This document shows, one piece after another, positions 8,592 through 17,452 of a DNA stretch of 64,000 bases; position 1 is the stretch's first letter; each line of letters begins with the position of its first letter. The stretch is taken from assembly GCA_038396585.1 (NCBI GenBank), contig CP121691.1:3658001-3722000 (forward strand), written 5' to 3'. The position numbers and the translations under genes are program-made. The DNA comes from Vallitaleaceae bacterium 9-2 (GTDB taxonomy: Bacteria; Bacillota; Clostridia; Lachnospirales; Vallitaleaceae). Below the pieces are notes generated by a model that ran no database searches, was not told where the DNA came from, and worked only from the letters and a program-made list of their open reading frames with translations.

Positions 8592-9455
8592 TTACCCCTT
8601 TAGTGATCCTATCATTACCCCTTTTACAAAATACTTTTGAATATATGGATAGATCATCACTATCGGAAGCACTGCGACAACTATGGTTGCATAAATAAAT
8701 GTTTGTTGAGATAATTCACTAACGACATCGATTCCATTAACTTCATCACTCATCTTGGCAATAAAGGATTTTAAAACTACCTGTAGCGGGTACTTATTGC
8801 TGTCTCGAAGCGTTATCATCGCCCAAAAATAGCCATTCCATCGACTGACGGCATAAAACAATCCTACTGTTGCCAGTGCTGCTTTTGATAAGGGCAAGTA
8901 TATCTTTGTCAATACTTGAAACTGTGATGCTCCATCTATTCTTGCCGCTTCATCAATTGACTTCGGTACAGACTCAAAAAAACTTCGTAACAAGATGACG
9001 TTAAATGCGTCAATACCAAATCCCCATACAATTAAAGTACGTGTGTCTAAAAGTCCTAGTTCTTTATAGTTTAAATATTGAGGAATCATCCCCGGTTTAA
9101 ACCACATTGTTAGCGCAATGAAAATTGTAAAAAACGTTCGCCCCCGCAATTCTTTTCGTGAAAGCGCATATGCACCACAGGTGGTTAAAAATAAGTTTAC
9201 CATCGTTCCATATGCCGTATAAAAAATTGTATTTCCATAGCCGATCCAAATTTCTTTTTGCTCAAAAACTTTTTGGTATGCTGCAAATGTAATTTCTTTG
9301 GGTAATAATAACACTTTTCCTGCTGCAACCATATCCGGTGAGCTAATAGAAGACATCAGCACATATATAAAAGGATATATCGTTAAGCAAGCAATCAGTC
9401 CTGCTATCATATTGATAAGAACTTGGTAAACTTTTGTACTTTTTCCAATAATCAT
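8592..9455 (-). CDS. Sugar ABC importer permease (CUT1, YtcP/LplC-like)
   Basis: 287 residues with about six membrane segments. The EAA loop that contacts the ATPase is recognisable as SIDEAARIDGASQFQVLTKI. The C-terminus PYIQKYFVKGVMIGSLKG is typical of YtcP/YesQ-like inner-membrane components. It starts behind a GGAGG site 12 bases after the partner permease. No ATPase gene is in the operon, so a shared MsmX-like ATPase elsewhere probably energises it. Confidence 0.9.
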   Translation of the reverse strand: MIIGKSTKVYQVLINMIAGLIACLTIYPFIYVLMSSISSPDMVAAGKVLLLPKEITFAAYQKVFEQKEIWIGYGNTIFYTAYGTMVNLFLTTCGAYALSRKELRGRTFFTIFIALTMWFKPGMIPQYLNYKELGLLDTRTLIVWGFGIDAFNVILLRSFFESVPKSIDEAARIDGASQFQVLTKIYLPLSKAALATVGLFYAVSRWNGYFWAMITLRDSNKYPLQVVLKSFIAKMSDEVNGIDVVSELSQQTFIYATIVVAVLPIVMIYPYIQKYFVKGVMIGSLKG

Positions 9456-9467
9456 GTTGTTCCTCCT

Positions 9468-10424
9468 TTACCAAATTCCTGTTTCTGTATACTTTTTACT
9501 GATTTTATTTGTTGTGTATACTAAAAGAACCGCAACCAATGAATTGGCAAGCCCTACGGCTGTTGCAATATCATATCTTCCCTGTTGTATTCCTAACCGA
9601 TACACATAGCTGCTAATAACATCTGCTGTTTCATATGTCGCGGGTTGATACATTAAGATAATCGTCTCAAACCCTACATTAAGCAGCATCCCCACCTTCA
9701 GTATAAGCATAATCATAATGGTTGGCAGAATTGACTTAATTGTTATATGCCACATCTGTTTCATCTTTCCTGCGCCATCGATTTCAGCCGCTTCATATAA
9801 CTGGGGGTCAATCCCCGACAGTGCGGCAATGTAAACCACTGCACCAAATCCAATTTCTTTCCATATATTCATGGTTGTATAAATCGTTCGAAAATACTCT
9901 GGTTTAATGAGAAAATAAATCCGTTCTCCACCAAATTTTTCTATAAGTAAGTTCAATAGCCCTGTCGATGGTGACAAAAAGCTCGTCACAATCTGAACGA
10001 TAACGACAATGGATATAAAGTGTGGCAAGTAAGTCATGGTTTGAATAACTTTCTTATAATTTGCATTTTTGATCTCATTAAGGAGTAACGCTAAAATAAT
10101 AGGCGCCGGGAATCCAAATACCAACGCATATATATTGATGATTAAAGTGTTTTTAAGTGTTCTTAGAAAATATTCACTTCCAAAAAACTCTTTAAAATGC
10201 GCTAGCCCAACCCACTCACTATCTTGTAACCCCAAAAGAATGTCATAATCTTTAAATGCCGCCTGCAAACCTATTAAGGGTCTATATGAAAACAAAAGGA
10301 ACCAGACAACAAAGGGCACGAGTAGTGCATATAGAAACCAGTTCTTTTTTAATTCATAGATGAAATTGTAGCGCTTAACATGCCAATAAGATTTTTCTTT
10401 AACTACATACGTACTTTCATTCAT
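9468..10424 (-). CDS. Sugar ABC importer permease (CUT1, LplB/YteP-like)
   Basis: 318 residues with a basic N-terminal tail and about six membrane segments. The EAA motif appears as DPQLYEAAEIDGAGKMKQ, and the conserved SYRPLIGLQAAFKDYD near residue 45 is typical of the LplB/YteP group. First gene of the transporter operon, with an AAGGAGGTG site before the ATG. It pairs with the permease at 8592-9455. Confidence 0.9.
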   Translation of the reverse strand: MNESTYVVKEKSYWHVKRYNFIYELKKNWFLYALLVPFVVWFLLFSYRPLIGLQAAFKDYDILLGLQDSEWVGLAHFKEFFGSEYFLRTLKNTLIINIYALVFGFPAPIILALLLNEIKNANYKKVIQTMTYLPHFISIVVIVQIVTSFLSPSTGLLNLLIEKFGGERIYFLIKPEYFRTIYTTMNIWKEIGFGAVVYIAALSGIDPQLYEAAEIDGAGKMKQMWHITIKSILPTIMIMLILKVGMLLNVGFETIILMYQPATYETADVISSYVYRLGIQQGRYDIATAVGLANSLVAVLLVYTTNKISKKYTETGIW

Positions 10425-10571
10425 TTTTTCACACCTCCTTCGTTTACCAACTAGTTGATGAACACATCATAAGGTATTTCTATTTATTAATAAATCTTCA
10501 TTTTCTTTTTTCATCTCGAACATCTGTGAAACATCCCTTTTTTCACACATCATTTTCTGCTATACATGACA

Positions 10572-10604
10572 AAAAACGTGATTTAAAGCTTTAAACCACG
10601 TTTT
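10572..10604. terminator. Hairpin terminator after the AraC regulator, near-symmetrical
   Basis: ACGTG (10576-10580) and CACGT (10597-10601) flank TTTAAAGCTTTAAA, giving a long near-perfect palindrome with an A-run on one side and a T-run on the other. It can terminate the minus-strand regulator transcript, 24 bases past its stop, and isolates the importer operon. Confidence 0.65.
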
Positions 10605-10628
10605 TACACCCTATATATTACTTATTTA

Positions 10629-12845
10629 TTATTTTTCCCCTTTTTCTTTGTTAACTTTTTCCTTGTACATCGTTGGCGAAATACCCTCGTATTTTTTGAA
10701 AATTCTTAAAAAAGTATTTGGATTTGAGCATCCCACCTGCATGGCAATTTCTTTCATTGCTATTTTTTTATCGCTTTCAATCATTTTTTTTGCCTGGTTG
10801 ACACGATACTGATTTAGATAGTCCTTAAAGTTTGCATTGACTTTATTTTTAAATAATACCCCTGCATAACCTGCTGTAATATTCATCTCTTGAGCCAAGT
10901 CTTCTAAGGCAATATCATGCATATAATTTTCTTCGATGAACAATTGCATCTTCATCCCCATATCTCCATCATTTTTTAACCGATTGCCTTCAATCTGATG
11001 GATGACTTCCTGGAACATATCTATAATTTTTATTTTTAGCTGCTTATAATCTCGCTCAAGTTTTAAATCCATATATGTCATCTTGTCTATGGATGTATTC
11101 TTAGATAATTCAATACCATTGTGTTGCATAATTCGGTTCATCGTTGCAACAATCGCAAGTATAAATTGAGACTGTTTTTCTGCTGACAGTGTTCTTTTTT
11201 TATAGTTTTCATTTAACAAATATTCAAAAAAGACGTTCACGCCGTTTTGATCACAGGCGCTAACCATATTCATCAACCGTTTTTCCTCGTCAATTGGATA
11301 ATAGTAATTATCATAGTCTAACATATCAATCTCATGGCTTGTTATGACATGTCCATCATTAAAAAACACACCATACTCTAAATTTCTTTTTGCTTCATAA
11401 AAGCTATCTACTAGTTCGCTGGTTTTATTATAGATACTGCTTAAGGAAAGATAAAGTTTGTGGTCTAAATTAATCACCGTATCTTCTCCTAAGCTCTTCA
11501 TAAGCTGCTGTATTTGGTTCTTATGTTGCTGATGCGCGATGACAACGATCATATCATAAGCATAATCTAGTATTTCAATGGAGCTTTCAGATACACAAAA
11601 ATCCATCATCCAATTTTCCAAGTTATTTCTTACCATCAAGATTGTCTGATCATCTTTATATGTACCGGGCAATATTTTTATTAATCCAATAAAAAACGGC
11701 GCATTCAAGAAATCTAGTTCATACCTTTCAAGGCCTTGATGGATTTTTTTCTTTTCGAGTGTTCCATGAATCAAGTCTGTAATGAATTTAATCTTTAAGG
11801 TGTCTTTGTTTCTTAATATCTGTTCGGATATAAATTTAAATTCATCCCTTTGTGTCTTCCCATCTTGAGTATTATATAGGGATACGACACTTTCTACAGG
11901 CTTATATATATACTTAACAATCAATTGTACAATGGCAAGTCCTACGACAAGCAATAACAAATAGATAACTAGGGATTTGATTAATAAATCTCTATATCGG
12001 TTAAGCATAAAACTTTTATCAATCACATAATAATATCTCCATTGCATAATATTTGATTTCACACAATAGATATAATATTGATTGGTCTCATAGTTATATA
12101 CCACATCCGGATCCATATTCTTATTTTCAAATTTTGAGCTCGCCTCAGATAGCGCTTTATCCATTATATCTAGACCACTGTCGCCATAATCAACAATTTT
12201 ATCTTTATATCCAATGTAAAACCCATCATAGAATCCATCTTCTCTATTTTTTGCGGTATCTGTTTCGTTCAGCTTTATAAAGATGGCAATATAGTTTTCC
12301 TGATCAATATTTTGCTTTGTCACATAGATGATACTGTCCTTTTGTGTGTCTTGATTCGTACTCTTAATAATAATATGACTACTTAATTCTTCATTGTTAT
12401 TTAACGCTTCTTCGATTTCTACCACTTGCGTTGAATTAATATTCCATTCATTATAAAATCTTGCTAACGTCTCTGTACCATCCGGTGTAATCACACTATT
12501 ATACCCGGGTTTGACTATACCTACAGAAAAGCTGGCATCTGAAAAAGCAATCATATTTTTTTGCAAGTTTTGAAACAAATCAATGACATTGATGTAGCCA
12601 TTGGCTCTATCCACTGCAAATCTTTTGACCGCTTCATCCGTAATTAAATTTTTAATCCAGTTCTTGGCTATTCTATAATTAAGATCGGTCCGATTTTTGT
12701 ATTGCATCAAGATTTCTTCATTCGTTGAACTGATAAAGTCTTTGTTCGCAATATTGACTTGATTAAAAAACAAGCCCACAGCAATCGCCGTATATAAGAT
12801 TATAATTGCGAGATATGTTATAAAAAGTTTGCGATAATATTTCAT
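10629..12845 (-). CDS. Membrane-bound AraC-family regulator with extracytoplasmic sensor
   Basis: 738 residues. A membrane segment at about 8-28, an extracytoplasmic sensor (about 30-290), a second membrane segment (about 292-315), a cytoplasmic linker, and a C-terminal AraC DNA-binding domain (about 635-732) with both HTH units; the second is marked by SNPNTFLRIFKKYEGISPTMYK. Such one-protein sensors control neighbouring CUT1 importers and glycosidases in Bacillota. The importer-GH88 operon starts 204 bases downstream on the same strand, so it is the likely target and its substrate the likely signal. Confidence 0.88.
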   Translation of the reverse strand: MKYYRKLFITYLAIIILYTAIAVGLFFNQVNIANKDFISSTNEEILMQYKNRTDLNYRIAKNWIKNLITDEAVKRFAVDRANGYINVIDLFQNLQKNMIAFSDASFSVGIVKPGYNSVITPDGTETLARFYNEWNINSTQVVEIEEALNNNEELSSHIIIKSTNQDTQKDSIIYVTKQNIDQENYIAIFIKLNETDTAKNREDGFYDGFYIGYKDKIVDYGDSGLDIMDKALSEASSKFENKNMDPDVVYNYETNQYYIYCVKSNIMQWRYYYVIDKSFMLNRYRDLLIKSLVIYLLLLVVGLAIVQLIVKYIYKPVESVVSLYNTQDGKTQRDEFKFISEQILRNKDTLKIKFITDLIHGTLEKKKIHQGLERYELDFLNAPFFIGLIKILPGTYKDDQTILMVRNNLENWMMDFCVSESSIEILDYAYDMIVVIAHQQHKNQIQQLMKSLGEDTVINLDHKLYLSLSSIYNKTSELVDSFYEAKRNLEYGVFFNDGHVITSHEIDMLDYDNYYYPIDEEKRLMNMVSACDQNGVNVFFEYLLNENYKKRTLSAEKQSQFILAIVATMNRIMQHNGIELSKNTSIDKMTYMDLKLERDYKQLKIKIIDMFQEVIHQIEGNRLKNDGDMGMKMQLFIEENYMHDIALEDLAQEMNITAGYAGVLFKNKVNANFKDYLNQYRVNQAKKMIESDKKIAMKEIAMQVGCSNPNTFLRIFKKYEGISPTMYKEKVNKEKGEK

Positions 12846-12946
12846 GACCTTACATCCTCTTAGTTTCTTAAACTGTTGTATTATTGTAACAAATTTTATG
12901 GCATATGACTAGCAAATGTAGTTATTTTTGTTCAACTATTATATAC

Positions 12947-12963
12947 TGCTATGTTTCATAGCA
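12947..12963. promoter_or_regulatory. 17-bp palindrome upstream of the AraC regulator
   Basis: TGCTATG-ttt-CATAGCA, a perfect 7+7 inverted repeat about 100 bases before the regulator start and without a T-run. It looks like an operator; no binding protein can be assigned. Confidence 0.35.
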
Positions 12964-13005
12964 AAATACTTATATCAAGTCTTCCTATTATTCGCATAAA
13001 AAATA

Positions 13006-13026
13006 CCGGAACAAATTTTGTTCCGG
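13006..13026 (-). terminator. Terminator of the SOS polymerase/YhcH operon
   Basis: CCGGAACAAA (13006-13015) pairs with TTTGTTCCGG (13017-13026). On the minus strand it is followed by TATTTTTT. It lies 38 bases after the YhcH-family stop codon. Confidence 0.75.
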
Positions 13027-13063
13027 CACTGACATGTATTGATATATTTTTTTCAGCTTTTAA

Positions 13064-13531
13064 CTAAAGAATGCTGTAACGAATCTTGACGACAACTTTT
13101 TTTATCTTCATCAACTCTTGATATTCGCATCCAGGGCGGTGAATGTCTGTAGGAAAAAAGATTGCATAATCGCCTGGAAACAGGGTAATCAAGCGTTCAC
13201 CCGCAGGATTCTCATAGAATATCACGTCTTTTTCCGGGCGTTTATCTTCTTTGACCTGTGTTGCACTATTTAAGAATGCATGTCCGATGCGTTCGCCTCC
13301 GCTAACAAGATATTGTATATCCACATATTCCTCATGCGTCTCTGGTCGCCTGTTTTCAACATGATCGGTATCGACCTCTTGTACAAGAGCAAAGATATCC
13401 GTTCCTTCTATCTCATACCGTCCGGTCTCCATCGCCACAAAATCATGGGTTTGCAAGTATTCTAATGCTGTTTGAATTGCTTTAGGATACGTTCTTTTTT
13501 CATCTAACTGTTGAATATTTCCTAATATCAT
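13064..13531 (-). CDS. YhcH/YjgK/YiaL-family protein (DUF386, cupin-like)
   Basis: About 155 residues. The sequence has the family pattern: an acidic ETGRYEIEG segment, then RRPETHEEYVDIQYLVSGGERIGHA, then a C-terminal PGDYAIFFPTDIHRPGCE with metal-binding-type His, Asp and Glu residues of a jelly-roll fold. Members are linked to sugar and sialic acid catabolism (an anomerase-type role has been proposed), but the activity here is unknown. The start is the ATG at 13531 behind GGAGG; an earlier in-frame start at 13561 would overlap the preceding gene. It lies 14 bases after the small gene 13546-13731 and appears to be the last gene of the LexA-controlled unit, which is an odd context. Confidence 0.82.
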   Translation of the reverse strand: MILGNIQQLDEKRTYPKAIQTALEYLQTHDFVAMETGRYEIEGTDIFALVQEVDTDHVENRRPETHEEYVDIQYLVSGGERIGHAFLNSATQVKEDKRPEKDVIFYENPAGERLITLFPGDYAIFFPTDIHRPGCEYQELMKIKKVVVKIRYSIL

Positions 13532-13545
13532 ATTGCCTCCATTAT

Positions 13546-13731
13546 CTATCGTACCGGACACACGCCATTGACACAGTTTTCATCGGCTTGAATACCTACG
13601 ACTTCATATGCTTGTTCTTGGGTTTGCTTAAGCGTTGCCCCTTTAAAAATATTACCTACAACTTGCTTTGCATGGATTCGCTGCCCATCATCCGTAAAGA
13701 TAAATGGATATTGAATATGTTCAATTCGCAT
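13546..13731 (-). CDS. Small protein of unknown function (61 residues)
   Basis: Starts at the ATG at 13731, seven bases after a GGAGG site, and reads MRIEHIQYPFIFTDDGQRI onward. It has no membrane segment and ends in CVNGVCPVR, a CxxxxC pair. The open frame extends upstream to 13887 with a hydrophobic stretch, but that part overlaps the YolD-like gene and lacks a ribosome site, so I reject it. I do not recognise a family. It lies between the YolD-like and YhcH-family genes in the SOS-controlled operon. Confidence 0.6.
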   Translation of the reverse strand: MRIEHIQYPFIFTDDGQRIHAKQVVGNIFKGATLKQTQEQAYEVVGIQADENCVNGVCPVR

Positions 13732-13792
13732 GACATAACCTCCTACTTTTGCAAATGATTTTCCATCACTTTCTATTTTATAGCATATGAAG

Positions 13793-14218
13793 TCACATAT
13801 CAATACTATACACATCATCAATATTAATTTTATCTTTGCCGACCAACGATATTTTTTGATTAAAGACATCAATCTTTTCAACGTCACCTATATGTGTCAC
13901 ATACTGTCCGCCTTCTTTGTATCGATCTGCTTCAAAAAATACTATCTTAACTTTTACCGCTCCTATCTGCTGCAACTTCTGCTCAATCTTTCGCAGCGTT
14001 TCATCGATAATACTCTTCTGGGTTTCATCCAGTATTTTTTTCTCTTGGGTGTATCGGGCTAATTCACCAACCGCTGTGTCATAACCAACGACTGCTGAAA
14101 ACGGCGCAAATTGAGCTGCACGCTTTGAACGTTCCATCAAAGGTCTGTTCAAGGATTTAGGACGGCTAATGTCTAATATATCTTGGTAGTCATCTATGCT
14201 TCGCTCTACTTTTCTCAT
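13793..14218 (-). CDS. YolD-like protein, partner of the Y-family polymerase
   Basis: 141 residues. RPLMERSKRAAQFAPFSAVVGYD is the N-terminal signature of the clostridial YolD-like group, and the C-terminal half (GGQYVTHIGDVEKID...KINIDDVYSID) matches its compact beta domain. Such genes commonly sit directly after UmuC/UvrX-type polymerases, as here (34 bases after the polymerase stop). The role is not established; a regulatory or accessory function like UmuD has been suggested for the family. An AAGGAAGG-type site precedes the ATG. Confidence 0.78.
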   Translation of the reverse strand: MRKVERSIDDYQDILDISRPKSLNRPLMERSKRAAQFAPFSAVVGYDTAVGELARYTQEKKILDETQKSIIDETLRKIEQKLQQIGAVKVKIVFFEADRYKEGGQYVTHIGDVEKIDVFNQKISLVGKDKINIDDVYSIDM

Positions 14219-14252
14219 ACCGAGCCTTCCTTTCTATTGCTATACTGTCGTT

Positions 14253-15752
14253 CTAAGCTTTGTGCCCTCCTATTTGACGATTTCGTTCTTTGGTTGTGGC
14301 TCCTTCTTGTAGATTCATTCCCTTTAGGATTGCATTCTTTCCATACTTTTTCTTTATGCTTAAGACCGCTTGCTGTATTTTCTTTTCTTTTTTTAGTGCT
14401 TGGTCTAATTGATGTTGTTTAGTCTCATCTGTAAAAAGGTTGAGTTGCTCATAAGCACAAGCACGGGCGGCTTGGTCTTCACTTTCTACATGGTTGGCTA
14501 CAATATTGACGCGTCGCACAAGTAGCTGTGGATGCGCAATCTCGTCAAACAACTTCATCACGGCTTCCATAATCCATTGAGTTGAGGATGTCTTCTGGGA
14601 GAGGTTGATTGTTCCATTAGCATGTTTTGGTACTTTGCGCCCATAATAATCTGTTTTTACCTCACCACTATATCGCCTAGCAATCAAAGGATCTGTGAGA
14701 TTTGAGATATCATAGCCTATGGTAAGCACAAGTTGGTCTGTAACCAACCCCTTATCGACCAAGTCCAAGACTAAGAGGTCGGTCATTTCCTGCACAATAA
14801 TACGCGCTTTATCAAATGTGTATGGCGTATGTAGCACTTGCCCTGCTCCTGTACTTTGGTTCTTTGGTTTATATGCTTTAACTTCTGCGAGTGTACAAGG
14901 TTCAACTCCCCATGCGTGATCAATCAGCAATTCGCCATTGACACCAAAAAGTTGGTACAATAAGGCTTCATTCTTAATTGAGCATCGTGCAATATCTCCC
15001 ATTGTAAATATTCCATTGTCTTGAAGTTTTTTGGCATAACCTTTTCCCACTCGCCAAAAGTCCGTGAGCGGTTGATGCGCCCATAGCTTTTGTCGATAGC
15101 TCATCACATCAAGGTAGGCAATACGTACTCCGTCTGCATCTGCCGGTATGTGTTTGGCAACAATATCCATGGCTATCTTACACAAGTAGAGATTAGTTCC
15201 AAGTCCTGCTGTTGCTGTAATTCCAACTGTTTTTATAATATCTTGTACCATACGTTTGGTGAATTCATAGGGGTTAAGTTTTGACGACTTTAGGTAATGT
15301 GTAATATCTATAAATACTTCGTCAATGGAGTAAACATGTATATCTTCTGGAGCGACATATTTCATGTATATCGCATAGATACGGGCACTGTATTTCATGT
15401 AGAGAGCCATCCTTGGTGGGGCAACAATATAATCAATCCCCAGCTTTGGCTCTTGCTCTAGTTCAGTAGAAAAATATGAGCTTCCTACAAAGGTTTTGGT
15501 TGCGAGTTGCTGTAATCGAAGCGCATTGGCTTGTTTTACTTTTTCAATAACTTCAAATAGCCTCGCTCTTCCCGGAATATCAAAGGCTTTAAGCGCTGGT
15601 GAAACAGCAAGGCATATTGTTTTTTCAGATCGGCTGTTGTCCGCTACAACAAGATTTGTTGTTAGTGGATCAAGATTGCGCTCAATACATTCTACGGATG
15701 CATAAAATGATTTTAAATCAATCGCTGCATATATTCGATTCGTCGATTCCAT
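14253..15752 (-). CDS. Y-family (UmuC/UvrX-type) translesion DNA polymerase, SOS regulated
   Basis: About 499 residues. Palm-domain catalytic acids are visible as Asp12 in AAIDLKSFYASVE (with the steric-gate aromatic residues) and Asp144-Glu145 in YSIDEVFID. The helix-hairpin-helix region and a little-finger domain follow, then a polar tail rich in Lys and Gln. The family bypasses DNA lesions with low fidelity. The ATG at 15752 is preferred because AGAGG lies 8 bases upstream; the earlier in-frame Met codons read through that site. A LexA box lies inside the promoter. It is followed by YolD-like, small and YhcH genes on the same strand. Confidence 0.9.
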   Translation of the reverse strand: MESTNRIYAAIDLKSFYASVECIERNLDPLTTNLVVADNSRSEKTICLAVSPALKAFDIPGRARLFEVIEKVKQANALRLQQLATKTFVGSSYFSTELEQEPKLGIDYIVAPPRMALYMKYSARIYAIYMKYVAPEDIHVYSIDEVFIDITHYLKSSKLNPYEFTKRMVQDIIKTVGITATAGLGTNLYLCKIAMDIVAKHIPADADGVRIAYLDVMSYRQKLWAHQPLTDFWRVGKGYAKKLQDNGIFTMGDIARCSIKNEALLYQLFGVNGELLIDHAWGVEPCTLAEVKAYKPKNQSTGAGQVLHTPYTFDKARIIVQEMTDLLVLDLVDKGLVTDQLVLTIGYDISNLTDPLIARRYSGEVKTDYYGRKVPKHANGTINLSQKTSSTQWIMEAVMKLFDEIAHPQLLVRRVNIVANHVESEDQAARACAYEQLNLFTDETKQHQLDQALKKEKKIQQAVLSIKKKYGKNAILKGMNLQEGATTKERNRQIGGHKA

Positions 15753-15805
15753 ATTCATGACCTCTTTACGATACATTTTCATTATATAGGCTTTCCCCTA
15801 TATAC

Positions 15806-15834
15806 AGTATAGCTTAGAACATACGTTCGGTCAA
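15806..15834 (-). promoter_or_regulatory. Promoter of the SOS operon
   Basis: Minus-strand TTGACC (15829-15834) and TATACT (15806-15811) with a 17-base spacer. The LexA box fills the spacer. A further inverted repeat, ATATAGG/CCTATAT (15784-15803), lies around the expected transcript start. Confidence 0.75.
15816..15829. promoter_or_regulatory. LexA (SOS) box
   Basis: On the minus strand CGAACGTATGTTCT, matching the Gram-positive consensus CGAACRNRYGTTYG over GAAC-N4-GTTC with perfect symmetry. It lies between the -35 and -10 elements, where LexA binding would block RNA polymerase. Confidence 0.85.
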
Positions 15835-15854
15835 GTTTGACTATCCATAAAAAA

Positions 15855-15886
15855 GGAAGTTAATCTCACATATAAGACTAACTTCC
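15855..15886 (-). terminator. Terminator of the MurNAc operon
   Basis: GGAAGTTA (15855-15862) pairs with TAACTTCC (15879-15886). Read on the minus strand it is followed by six Ts (15849-15854). It lies 43 bases after the EIIA stop and separates the operon from the SOS promoter. Confidence 0.75.
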
Positions 15887-15929
15887 GATTGCTTTTCACC
15901 TATTTTCACCGTAATAGCCTGTCGCCGCT

Positions 15930-16385
15930 TCACCGTACAGTCATTACCTTATCTTTTACTTTTACATGACCTTGCTTTTCAATGGTTATCTGGTGCTCTG
16001 ATGTCACGACAACAGGGGTTATCAATGAGGGAACCTTATCTTTTATTGCCTCTATATCAACTTCACAGAGCAAGTCACCCACCTTGACCTTATCGCCGAC
16101 TTTAACATGCATACGTATGCCTTCGCCTTTGAGCTTAACTGTATCTAGGCCAAAGTGCACCAATATCTCAACACCACTGGGACTTTTTAACCCATAAGCA
16201 TGTCCTGTCTCAAATGCTACCGTGACTTCCCCTTTAATTGGCGAACAGATTCTTCCATTAGAAGGATTTACGGCAAATCCTTCTCCCATCATTTTTTGTG
16301 AAAAAACAGGATCGGGCACTTCTTCCATTCTTATAAGTTCTCCTTCAACGGGAGAACAGACTCGAGTTACTTTGTTCATTAACAT
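15930..16385 (-). CDS. PTS glucose-type EIIA protein
   Basis: About 151 residues. EIIA-Glc fold with the phosphorylated histidine in EILVHFGLDTV (His77) and the supporting histidine in TGHAYGLKS (His62). It takes phosphate from HPr and passes it to an EIIB domain. The start is the ATG at 16385, seven bases after GGAGGA; it follows mupG by one base. MurP-type EIIBC proteins lack an EIIA domain and often rely on a separate glucose-type EIIA. A dedicated copy in the operon fits the EIIBC at 17453-18934. Confidence 0.88.
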   Translation of the reverse strand: MLMNKVTRVCSPVEGELIRMEEVPDPVFSQKMMGEGFAVNPSNGRICSPIKGEVTVAFETGHAYGLKSPSGVEILVHFGLDTVKLKGEGIRMHVKVGDKVKVGDLLCEVDIEAIKDKVPSLITPVVVTSEHQITIEKQGHVKVKDKVMTVR

Positions 16386-16386
16386 G

Positions 16387-17451
16387 TCATTTCCTCCTGA
16401 CCAAGCGCAAACGATCACCGCGTTGAATCATACCGACAAGCCTTATGTATGCATCGTCTAATTGTCCGATGACATTAACACGATGGTCTGCTTCCAATGC
16501 TTTGTAAACTAATTGTATCTCACCACTATATCTTTTATATAAATGATTATCGATTGTCAACGCACCTTGCTCGCGCTTAATGCAGTTGTCTTGCTCGATT
16601 TTCATTCCACTGTTTGTTGAGTATTCTCTTGATTCTAAAAATCTAAACGCATATGCCCCTGAATCTTCCCTAATTGTATATTCCTTGTCATAAAGTTTGG
16701 TATACTGACTTTCTAGGTGGATTGGAACACTGATAATTCCATGATGAATATAATCCATAATCCATTGTATCTGGGTCATATCCATATTAAGATCACCCAA
16801 AAGAACTAAATCCATCGAATACTGGTTCGCCGCTTCTATAAAGCTTACATACGGAGCTATATTTCTTTGGTGTTCTAACGTAGGTAATCCATCAAAAATA
16901 GGTCCTCGCCGCGCATTGTCCCCTGCAATAAACATGGCAATATCGTAACCACAGAGTCGTAATTGTTGATTTTTCCCCTGAAAAAAGGAACACTCTAGTC
17001 CCGTCTCTTGGCGAGGATAATAATTATGAATTGCTAGAGGTTTTTTCCCTGCCTTAGATAATGCCGCCATCATATCCGGCTTAAGCGTCGATGCATTGAC
17101 TGCAATGTCAATCTCTTCCATGGCTTCTTGTATCTGTTCTTGTGTAAATCCATAATCCACGCGTATGACATCTATATCTAATGTGTTTTTTAGCTCTACC
17201 ATGGTCTTGCATCCAAAAAGCTCCAGTGTTCGTTGAGATATATCTGCTATGATATTAAACCCAAACGCTTTTAACTCGTTTAACATATCTATAATCGATT
17301 GTTTGTAGCTTGTTTTATCTTCTGCCTCTTCCATAATATGTAAAGAGGTGAAGATGTAAACATCTTCACTCTCTATTTGTTGAAGAAAAGGCTTTTGCTG
17401 TTCATAGGAAGATACATAGACAGAAAATCCAAATCTTACCTTTTTATTCAT
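16387..17451 (-). CDS. mupG: 6-phospho-N-acetylmuramidase MupG (GH170, formerly DUF871)
   Basis: 354 residues. N-terminal TIM-barrel-like domain (about 1-235; GFSVYVS, IIADIS, IRVDYGF, IHNYYPR, FIAGD) and a C-terminal cyclophilin-like domain (about 240-354; TNSGMKIEQ, RYSGEIQLV), the layout of DUF871 proteins. The founding member from Staphylococcus aureus cleaves MurNAc-6-phosphate-GlcNAc into MurNAc-6-phosphate and GlcNAc after PTS import. The neighbours murR, murQ and murP make this assignment strong. The gene starts one base after the EIIBC stop and lacks a signal peptide, as expected for a cytoplasmic enzyme. Confidence 0.9.
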   Translation of the reverse strand: MNKKVRFGFSVYVSSYEQQKPFLQQIESEDVYIFTSLHIMEEAEDKTSYKQSIIDMLNELKAFGFNIIADISQRTLELFGCKTMVELKNTLDIDVIRVDYGFTQEQIQEAMEEIDIAVNASTLKPDMMAALSKAGKKPLAIHNYYPRQETGLECSFFQGKNQQLRLCGYDIAMFIAGDNARRGPIFDGLPTLEHQRNIAPYVSFIEAANQYSMDLVLLGDLNMDMTQIQWIMDYIHHGIISVPIHLESQYTKLYDKEYTIREDSGAYAFRFLESREYSTNSGMKIEQDNCIKREQGALTIDNHLYKRYSGEIQLVYKALEADHRVNVIGQLDDAYIRLVGMIQRGDRLRLVRRK

Positions 17452-17452
17452 G

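Noticed and set aside
5873-12845. Calling the GH88 locus a rhamnogalacturonan system like Bacillus yesM-yteR
   Set aside because: The enzyme's two Asp residues match GH88 rather than GH105, so rhamnogalacturonan is not supported although the transporter type is similar.
13732-13887. Upstream extension of the 61-residue gene to a 113-residue membrane protein
   Set aside because: It overlaps the YolD-like gene by 95 bases and lacks a ribosome site, while the internal ATG has a perfect one.
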